Source: a virus. Taken from it: DNA of 24,968 bases. Location of the stretch: IMG/VR virus record IMGVR_UViG_3300009146_000035, positions 1 to 24,968 of that record; one strand, 5' to 3'. The position numbers and the translations under genes were made by a program. The notes beneath the pieces are model-generated. The model was not told the DNA's origin. It did not search any database and saw nothing but the letters and a program-made list of their open reading frames with translations. The stretch's first letter is position 1. Each line of letters begins with the position of its first letter. Below, one piece after another: positions 20,067-24,968 of the stretch.

Positions 20067-20288
20067 GTGCTTCGCACAAATTCTGCTGAGAAGGAAAAGA
20101 CGAAGACGACCCAGCACACGGTCTATGAGGCCCTGGTGCATGACGTCCTAAACCGCGGCGTCTACGACTCGATCGCGGACTTGACGGACGCCGTGAAGAC
20201 CGCCTGCGCCCAGCATCGCATTCCGTACAACGGCGACAACGTGGCCAAGGCGATCCGCTCGGTGGGCTCGAGACGGCGGCTGCTATGA
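20067..20288 (+). CDS. Small early protein, unknown
   Basis: A 73-aa protein, GTG start, after a 63-base gap that is visibly more AT-rich than its surroundings and contains AAAGAA and TTTCTTT arms of a weak hairpin. The sequence is a charged, Lys-rich start followed by helices (HTVYEALVHDVLNRGVYDSI, DLTDAVKTACAQHRIPYNGD). VAKAIRSVGSRRR ends the chain. It could be the displaced C-terminal module of the DUF1376-like gene, as it has the look of a small helical nucleic-acid-binding domain. The stop overlaps the next ATG. Confidence 0.62.
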   Translation: MLRTNSAEKEKTKTTQHTVYEALVHDVLNRGVYDSIADLTDAVKTACAQHRIPYNGDNVAKAIRSVGSRRRLL

Positions 20289-20506
20289 ACATCCACGAAC
20301 TATTCCCAGAACTTGAATGTGTGCAGAACGGCGATCCGTACCTGACCGACATCGTCAAAGCGGACGACATCATCACCGACCATCGCTGCAACTCGGATTG
20401 GCTCGGGATCGAGCCAGCGGCGGCTGAACACATTGCCGCGTGGACTGAACGGGCGCGACTGAGTTACGAACTCGCCGCGCTGTATGCCTGGTGGGCGCTG
20501 CCATGA
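20285..20506 (+). CDS. Small early protein, unknown
   Basis: A 73-aa acidic protein starting at an ATGA overlap: IHELFPELECVQNGDPYLTD, then DHRCNSDWLGIEPAAAEHIA and a helical WTERARLSYELAALYAWW end. The 3' end overlaps the methyltransferase ATG. No family recognised. Composition and tight packing support it as real. Confidence 0.62.
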   Translation: MNIHELFPELECVQNGDPYLTDIVKADDIITDHRCNSDWLGIEPAAAEHIAAWTERARLSYELAALYAWWALP

Positions 20507-21498
20507 GCACCGCCCTGATCCGGTACGACGCCGTTTGTAAAGCGCTGGCCGCGGCGAAGTCCGTCGATGTCGCCAAAGAAATTCGCAATGCCCACGAGGC
20601 GATCCGTGCTTATGCACGACAAGCCAAAAACAAGACGCTTGAAGTGGACGCCGCCGAGATCCGCATTCGTGCTGAGCGGCGCATCGGACAACTAATCAAG
20701 AACCAAAAAGCGACCGTTGGCCTTAATAAAGGCAGCCGCCTGGCGGGTTCAAGTAAAACCCGCCAGGCAGACGACAAGCCGACTCTGGCAGATGCCGGCA
20801 TAGATAAGACGCTCGCTAACCGGGCTCGTAAATTCGCTGCCATTCTGGACGAGACCTTTGAAGCCCTGATCGAGGAGTGGCGCGATCGAATTTTCGCGGA
20901 GACCCAGCGCGTAACAGTCAACCTCCTGCGCGAAGGCGACCGCGACCACATCGCCAGCGCCCGCCCGACACGCCCGTTGCCGGTGGGGATGTTCCGCCTG
21001 GTCTATGCCGATCCGCCGTGGCAGTACGAACACATCGTCACGGAGTCCCGCGCGATCGAAAACCAGTATCCGACGATGACCCTCGAGGCCATCTGTCAGT
21101 TACCCGTGCCGGCCGCGCCCGATGCCGTGCTGTTCCTGTGGGCGACGAGTCCTAAGCTCGCCGAGGCGATGCAGGTGATCGATCGGTGGGACTTCAGCTA
21201 TCGCACCTGTGCCGTCTGGGACAAAGAGCGGATGGGCATGGGCTACTACTTCCGTCAGCAGCACGAGCTGCTCCTAGTTGCGGCGCGCGGGACGTTGCCC
21301 GTGCCTGAACCGTCCGACCGGCCGCCGTCCGTCATTCGACTGCCGCGCGGGGCGCACAGTGATAAGCCGGCGATCGTCTACGGCCTGATCGAGCGGATGT
21401 ATCCGACCTTCACCGCCGACGATCGGCTGGAACTGTTCGCGAGACAGTCGCGCGCCGGCTGGACGATGTGGGGGAATGAACCGGCGGTGGCGCTATGA
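20503..21498 (+). CDS. MT-A70 family N6-adenine DNA methyltransferase
   Basis: A 331-aa protein. I chose ATG 20503 in the ATGA overlap; the GTG at 20491 would add four residues. Residues about 1-130 form a helical N-terminal domain common in phages (AKEIRNAHEAIRAYARQAKN, VDAAEIRIRAERRIGQLIKN). The methyltransferase domain carries DPPW (170-173, in LVYADPPWQYE), then NQYPTMTLEAICQLPV, VLFLWATSPKLAEAM, YYFRQQHELLLVA and DRLELFARQSRAGWTMWGNE. The motif set is complete, in contrast to the enzyme at 14542. Likely use is protection of phage DNA from restriction, or marking during replication. Confidence 0.9.
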   Translation: MSTALIRYDAVCKALAAAKSVDVAKEIRNAHEAIRAYARQAKNKTLEVDAAEIRIRAERRIGQLIKNQKATVGLNKGSRLAGSSKTRQADDKPTLADAGIDKTLANRARKFAAILDETFEALIEEWRDRIFAETQRVTVNLLREGDRDHIASARPTRPLPVGMFRLVYADPPWQYEHIVTESRAIENQYPTMTLEAICQLPVPAAPDAVLFLWATSPKLAEAMQVIDRWDFSYRTCAVWDKERMGMGYYFRQQHELLLVAARGTLPVPEPSDRPPSVIRLPRGAHSDKPAIVYGLIERMYPTFTADDRLELFARQSRAGWTMWGNEPAVAL

Positions 21499-21971
21499 AG
21501 AAAGCCGAACCGCGGTTCGATCTCGATCTGGCCTGGGGGCAACAAGGCGAACTGCAGATCGCCGAGTTTCTCGAATGGATTGCCAAAGGCAACGGGCGCG
21601 TGGAGGTCAAGCGCAAGCGTTATATCGACCTCGACTTCTATGTCGAGACCCACTGCGACAAGGGGCGCACGGGCCGATATGAACCGTCCGGCATCTCGAT
21701 TAGTACCGCGCACGCCTGGGCCTTTGTGATTGGTGATACCGGGATCGCGGTCATCGTGCCCGCCGATGAACTCCGCGCCGCACTGACCGAGCCCGGGGCG
21801 GTCGATCGGGAAGAACGCGACGGCAACTGTCCGACGCGCGGAAAGCTGATCAGTCTCTGGGTACTGCTTCGGCGTCACCAGAAAACAGCGCCGCAACAGG
21901 TCGCACCCGTCAAGGCGCCGCGCCGGGCGATCGAGCCGCTCGCCGCTACAGATATTCGCTGGAGCTCGTGA
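21495..21971 (+). CDS. PD-(D/E)XK nuclease-like protein
   Basis: A 158-aa protein in an ATGA overlap with the methyltransferase. The first 95 residues show an N-terminal helix with E19 (QQGELQIAEFLEWI), then RVEVKRKRYIDLDFYVE with E37-x-K39 as the (D/E)XK pair, and EPSGISISTAHAWAFVIGDT. This is a pattern I associate with phage PD-(D/E)XK nucleases. The last 60 residues are basic and poorly ordered. Next to a DNA methyltransferase and downstream of an annealing protein, it could be a recombination nuclease or part of a modification-linked pair. The fold call is tentative. Confidence 0.58.
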   Translation: MKKAEPRFDLDLAWGQQGELQIAEFLEWIAKGNGRVEVKRKRYIDLDFYVETHCDKGRTGRYEPSGISISTAHAWAFVIGDTGIAVIVPADELRAALTEPGAVDREERDGNCPTRGKLISLWVLLRRHQKTAPQQVAPVKAPRRAIEPLAATDIRWSS

Positions 21972-21988
21972 AGGTAGAGGGAGACGAT

Positions 21989-22588
21989 ATGAGCTATCCG
22001 TACTACGACGACGTCACGCGCGCACACACCGATCTCCTGAACGAAGGCTTGATCAAGCAGCGCACGAACCAGGACGCCATCGAGCAGGACAAGGGCTTAC
22101 TGACCGCCCGGGCGGCGTACTACGCCAATCAGCGCGATCCGTCGATCGGCTTGCTGTTCAAAGACAGCGGCAATAACTACCAGAAACATTCGGTCGACTG
22201 GCACGTCCGGAACACCGACGGCGAGGGCTGGGACATCGCGACCGATGACGGCACCCAAGCGTTACCGCTCAACGGTGGTCCGGCAGGCGCGGATCCGGCG
22301 CGCATCCCTGACTGGCGCCAGCCCACGGCCGAACTCGCGCAGATCAGCGACGACCCGGATCCCGAGCCGCCGCCGGACCAGACCGACATCGACGACATCT
22401 ACGCCTACCTCGAGGTATTGCAAGCGCAGCAGGCGCAGGACACACAACTCATGCTGGCGCGCGACGACGCGAACACGCAGAAGATCCTCGACACGATCGA
22501 CAGCATCAAGACGCAGGTCGAGGAGTCGCTGCAGAAGGCGCTGGCGCTGATCATTCACCGGAAGCGGGACGATGCCCCTGTCTCGTGA
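21989..22588 (+). CDS. Right-end protein with C-terminal coiled coil, unknown
   Basis: A 199-aa acidic protein. GAGGGAG sits just before ATG 21989, which I prefer to the GTG at 21968 that overlaps the previous gene. The N-terminal part (RAHTDLLNEGLIKQRTNQDA, ARAAYYANQRDPSIGLLFKD) is followed by a beta-type HSVDWHVRNTDGEGWDIATD segment and a Pro/Asp linker. The last 60 residues are a long amphipathic helix (YAYLEVLQAQQAQDTQLMLA, ILDTIDSIKTQVEESLQKAL), likely a coiled coil. I do not recognise a family. By position it belongs with the beta-helix protein, possibly as a partner or adaptor. Confidence 0.7.
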   Translation: MSYPYYDDVTRAHTDLLNEGLIKQRTNQDAIEQDKGLLTARAAYYANQRDPSIGLLFKDSGNNYQKHSVDWHVRNTDGEGWDIATDDGTQALPLNGGPAGADPARIPDWRQPTAELAQISDDPDPEPPPDQTDIDDIYAYLEVLQAQQAQDTQLMLARDDANTQKILDTIDSIKTQVEESLQKALALIIHRKRDDAPVS

Positions 22589-22781
22589 GGTACGCGCGGC
22601 GTATCTGGGCGACGGGGTGTATGTGCAGTTCGCGCCGGGCCGGATGATCCTGACGACGGAGAACGGCGTCGAGGTGACGAATACCATCGTGTTCGAGCCG
22701 GAAGTGTGGCAACAGCTGTTGCGGGTCGTGCGACAGTACGACGATGCCGAATGGCCGTTCACCGCGGCCAAGCTGATATGA
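22572..22781 (+). CDS. Small conserved phage protein, unknown
   Basis: A 69-aa protein: AYLGDGVYVQFAPGRMILTT, ENGVEVTNTIVFEPEVWQQL, then a short helix. This YLGDGVY...LTTENG...EPEVW pattern recurs in small phage and bacterial proteins of unknown function. It overlaps the previous gene by 17 bases and the next by 4. Confidence 0.75.
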   Translation: MPLSREVRAAYLGDGVYVQFAPGRMILTTENGVEVTNTIVFEPEVWQQLLRVVRQYDDAEWPFTAAKLI

Positions 22782-22867
22782 CCAAGGACGCCCGGGCCGC
22801 CGTGTCGCTGCTGTTTCTGGTGTCGATCTCCTGGGCGCTGCTGCTGATGCTGATGTCGTTGCTGTGA
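22778..22867 (+). CDS. 29-aa single-helix membrane peptide
   Basis: ATG 22778 lies in an ATGA overlap and the stop is TGA 22865-22867. After a short charged start (MTKDARAA) the rest is one transmembrane helix (VSLLFLVSISWALLLMLMSL). The position, just left of HNH/terminase, corresponds to where lambda-like phages keep lysis genes, so a minimal holin or pinholin-like role is possible. No endolysin accompanies it. The overlap structure supports translation. Confidence 0.55.
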   Translation: MTKDARAAVSLLFLVSISWALLLMLMSLL

Positions 22868-22875
22868 AGGATGGC

Positions 22876-24336
22876 ATGCCGAAAAAGAAACCGACCCCGA
22901 CCCCAACGCCGCATACGGCGACTGAAGACGCGCTCGTCAAACTCGACCAGGCCCAGGCCGCGATCTCGGAGGCCGATGGGCTGATCGCTGACGCCATGGC
23001 GCTGCTGACCGGCGACACGCCGCCGCCCGAACCGCCGGAGACCGGCGACGTCATCGAGGTCGGGCTCGAGGAGGATTTGAAGTCGGTCATCGACGAGGCG
23101 GCCGACGGCGCGACCCTGCGCCTGCACCCGGATTATGAATATGCACTCGGGGTATACACGCTCAAGAAATCCCTGACGATTGAGACCGCCGGCGAGTTGT
23201 CCGAGGGCCGTGTCGATCTCGACCTGGCCGCCCCGGCGCTGACCGGCGTGTCGCTGACCATCACGGCGCCCAACTGCACCCTGCGCGGCCTGTTCCTCGA
23301 AGGCGACGGCGCCACGCTGATCACCGCCGGCCCCGGCACGACGCTCGATCGCTGCTTACTGCTCGGCCGGGAAGGGAAGCAGCAGCATCGCGGCGTGGCG
23401 GCCAATGCGCCCGACATCACGATCACCGGCTGCCATATCGGCGGGATTTACAAGGACGTCGATACCCAGGCTGTCTGGTGCTACCAGAAAACCAGCCACC
23501 TGCGCATCACGGATTGCCTGCTCGAGGCGTCCGGCGAGAACTTCATGGCCGGCGGCGACGATGCGAAGTCCGAAGCCGACATGCCGCGCGACATCGTGAT
23601 CGAGGACTGCACGCTGTCGAAGCCGCTCGAGTGGATGGAACTGGCCGGCTGCGTCGTCAAAAACCTGCTCGAGCTGAAATGCTGTGTCGGGTTCCAGATG
23701 CGCCGCTGTGTGCTCGAAAACTGCTGGGCGCACGGCCAGGGTGGCTTTGCGATCGTGCTGTCTGTACGGAACCAATACGGCGCGGCGACCTGGACTACGG
23801 TGTCCGATGTCGTGATTGAGGACTGCACCATCCGCCACGTCGGCGCCGGGTTGTCCGTGCTCGGCCGGGACTACACGCACCCGTCCCAGGTCATGACCAA
23901 CGTCGTGTTCCGGCGCATCACCATCGAGGACATCTCGAAAACCTGGGCCAGGGGTTCGTCCGTGGCGGTCGGTCGGGCGCTGCAGATTTCAGGCGGCCCG
24001 CATGACCTCACGTACGAGGACATCAACGCCGCCATTGATCCCGGCAACATCAATGCGGCCATCTTTTTCGACCAGCCACAGTATCTCGTCGAAGGCCTGG
24101 TGCTCCGGCGCTGCACGCTGCACGAAGGGTCATACGGGATCATCGGCTGTATCCCCGATGCGGCGGCTGGCGTCCCGCAGATGGAAGGCCATGCGCCCGG
24201 GTACATCTGGGAAGCCTGCACCATCCAGCAGGGCAGCTCGGGCCGGAAGATTCAGTACCCGCCGGATACGACCATCCTGCCACCCGTCGGCCAGCGCAGC
24301 ACCGAGGATGCCGGCCAGCCGACCGTGGACGGGTAA
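22876..24336 (+). CDS. Right-handed beta-helix protein (pectate-lyase-like)
   Basis: A 486-aa protein. ATG 22876 has GAAGGA just before it; a GTG at 22864 is the alternative. It begins with a Lys/Pro/Thr-rich segment (KKKPTPTPTPHTA), a helix that could trimerise (about 15-48) and a Pro-rich linker. From about residue 75 to 470 it shows repeated short strand rungs of the form I.DC.L or V.R.C: ITGCHIGG, LRITDCLLEAS, IVIEDCTLSK, VVIEDCTIRHV, VFRRITIEDI, LVLRRCTLHEG. This is the hallmark of a right-handed parallel beta helix. Such proteins are tail spikes, polysaccharide lyases or hydrolases. It is encoded outside the tail operon, which is unusual. No catalytic residues can be assigned by eye. 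Confidence 0.82.
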   Translation: MPKKKPTPTPTPHTATEDALVKLDQAQAAISEADGLIADAMALLTGDTPPPEPPETGDVIEVGLEEDLKSVIDEAADGATLRLHPDYEYALGVYTLKKSLTIETAGELSEGRVDLDLAAPALTGVSLTITAPNCTLRGLFLEGDGATLITAGPGTTLDRCLLLGREGKQQHRGVAANAPDITITGCHIGGIYKDVDTQAVWCYQKTSHLRITDCLLEASGENFMAGGDDAKSEADMPRDIVIEDCTLSKPLEWMELAGCVVKNLLELKCCVGFQMRRCVLENCWAHGQGGFAIVLSVRNQYGAATWTTVSDVVIEDCTIRHVGAGLSVLGRDYTHPSQVMTNVVFRRITIEDISKTWARGSSVAVGRALQISGGPHDLTYEDINAAIDPGNINAAIFFDQPQYLVEGLVLRRCTLHEGSYGIIGCIPDAAAGVPQMEGHAPGYIWEACTIQQGSSGRKIQYPPDTTILPPVGQRSTEDAGQPTVDG

Positions 24337-24536
24337 TGGACCCGGGTACCTGCCCCTACTGCGACAGCGACGTCCGCGATCACCTCGTGGACTGTCCGCT
24401 GCTGGTGTGGCGGGATCAGCTCATGACGGTCATCGAATCCCTGGCCGTCACCGTCTGTGCCGTGCAGGAACTCCATGAGCGTGGGTGTGCGCTCGAGGCC
24501 AGCCTGCTGACTAAGCACGACGGTGTGACAGGGTAG
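24336..24536 (+). CDS. Small zinc-finger protein near HNH
   Basis: A 66-aa protein with ATG overlapping the previous stop (TAATG). C6-x2-C9 (CPYC) plus H16-x3-C20 (HLVDC) form a probable zinc site, followed by a helix (WRDQLMTVIESLAVTVCAVQ). Four bases later the HNH gene begins. It may assist packaging or HNH activity; unknown. Confidence 0.65.
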   Translation: MDPGTCPYCDSDVRDHLVDCPLLVWRDQLMTVIESLAVTVCAVQELHERGCALEASLLTKHDGVTG

Positions 24537-24540
24537 GTCC

Positions 24541-24849
24541 ATGCCGTACTGCGTCCAGCCCGGCTGCGGTGCGATTGTTCCACGTGGCAGATGCCCAGCA
24601 CACAGCGTCCAGCGCCGCAACTACGTGGTTCGACGCTGGTACTGCACGGATCGCTGGAGGAAGTACGTGCGCCCACAGGTGCTGCTCGAGGCGGCCCATA
24701 CCTGCGCCCAATGTGGCCATGTCCAGCGGCGTCTCGAGGTGGACCATATCGTCAAACACAACGGAGACCCCCGGCTGTTCTGGGATCCCGCCAACCTGCA
24801 GGCCTTATGTCCGACGTGCCACCTCGCCAAGACCCAGCGCGGGGCCTAA
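24541..24849 (+). CDS. HNH endonuclease
   Basis: A 102-aa nuclease. The HNH core includes CAQCG (C55/C58), LEVDHIVKHNGD with H69, NLQALC with N85 and CPTCHLAKTQRG with C90, C93 and H94, so both the zinc-binding cysteines and the His-Asn-His active site are present. The N-terminus has another Cys/His cluster (CVQPGCG, RCPAH). HNH proteins encoded directly upstream of the small terminase are needed for cos cleavage and packaging in HK97-like phages. Order here (HNH, then the window end, with TerL at the window start) fits that role. Confidence 0.92.
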   Translation: MPYCVQPGCGAIVPRGRCPAHSVQRRNYVVRRWYCTDRWRKYVRPQVLLEAAHTCAQCGHVQRRLEVDHIVKHNGDPRLFWDPANLQALCPTCHLAKTQRGA

Positions 24850-24944
24850 TCCCCCCATGCCTGCGTTTTTCATCCCCCCCCTGCCAAAATTTATGATCCC
24901 CTCCCCAATTTTTTGCGCGCACGTTGACGGGGGGAGGGTGAAAG
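24850..24944. other. C/G-tract intergenic region, candidate cos/packaging site
   Basis: A non-coding stretch with clustered C runs (CCCCCC at 24852-24857, CCCCCCC near 24874), AT-rich CCAAAATTTATG and CAATTTTTTG blocks, and a G run (GGGGGGAGGG). Strand asymmetry and homopolymer runs are unlike the rest of the genome. Its position between HNH and the terminase is where cohesive-end phages place cos. No exact nick site can be identified from one copy. Confidence 0.4.
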
Positions 24945-24968
24945 TTGACGGCTGAGGTGCTCCCAAAC
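24945..24968 (+). CDS. Partial 5' end of a gene, possibly small terminase (TerS)
   Basis: TTG at 24945 is preceded by GGGGAGG (24931-24937) at 7 bases, the best ribosome site in the neighbourhood. Eight codons (M-T-A-E-V-L-P-N) follow, open to the window end. The small terminase is absent from the rest of the window and is expected exactly here. A GTG at 24938 closes after five codons and is not a gene. Confidence 0.4.

Noticed and set aside
21989-22588. Endolysin candidate
   Set aside because: No lysozyme, amidase or peptidase motif could be found in the 199-aa protein.
1-24968. Gene transfer agent instead of a phage
   Set aside because: Size and head-tail order could fit, but integrase, attP, repressor/cro switch and recombination genes indicate a temperate phage.

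Overview
The window is almost wall-to-wall phage DNA. It holds the near-complete genome of a temperate, long-tailed (siphovirus-type) phage with an HK97-fold head, from an unidentified GC-rich bacterial host. The evidence is the order large terminase, fused prohead protease/capsid, portal, connectors, tail tube, frameshifted tail chaperone, tape measure, hub and collagen-like fibre, together with an integrase, an attP-like site and a divergent repressor/cro switch. No ribosomal or metabolic host gene is visible, so the host cannot be named.

Layout. (1) 32-13472, plus strand: packaging, head and tail genes, mostly joined by ATGA or TGATG overlaps, so probably one late operon. (2) 13488-14523: a small accessory island with a tRNA-Ser(GGA), an AlpA-type HTH gene and a SpoVG-like gene on the minus strand, and a zinc-ribbon peptide on the plus strand. 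A 15-bp inverted repeat bounds it. (3) 14542-15450: a DNA methyltransferase whose catalytic motif IV appears to have been deleted in frame. (4) 15424-17113, minus strand: a stand-alone copy of the integrase N-terminal domain, the attachment site (3' half of a tRNA gene flanked by phased direct repeats), the integrase and a small coiled-coil gene. (5) 17268-18264: the lysogeny switch, with a repressor (probably frameshifted) on the minus strand facing a Cro-like gene whose sigma70 promoter puts the transcript start at or next to its ATG, followed by an excisionase-type HTH. (6) 18282-21971: early genes, namely a RecT/Rad52-like annealing protein, zinc-finger peptides, a DUF1376-like replication protein, an MT-A70 adenine methyltransferase and a PD-(D/E)XK-like nuclease. 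(7) 21989-24849: right-end genes, including a one-helix membrane peptide, a large beta-helix protein and an HNH endonuclease. After these comes a C/G-tract region and the first eight codons of what may be the small terminase.

The integrase/att block lies in the middle, between late and early genes, and the packaging genes lie at the two ends. This is the map of a phage in its virion or replicating form, as in lambda, not of an integrated prophage. The small terminase, expected between HNH and TerL, is the obvious missing piece. I recognise no endolysin. Two tiny membrane ORFs (45 and 29 aa) are the only holin candidates. No stretch longer than about 300 bases lacks a feature. I found no CRISPR array, insertion sequence, reverse transcriptase or known defence or toxin system.
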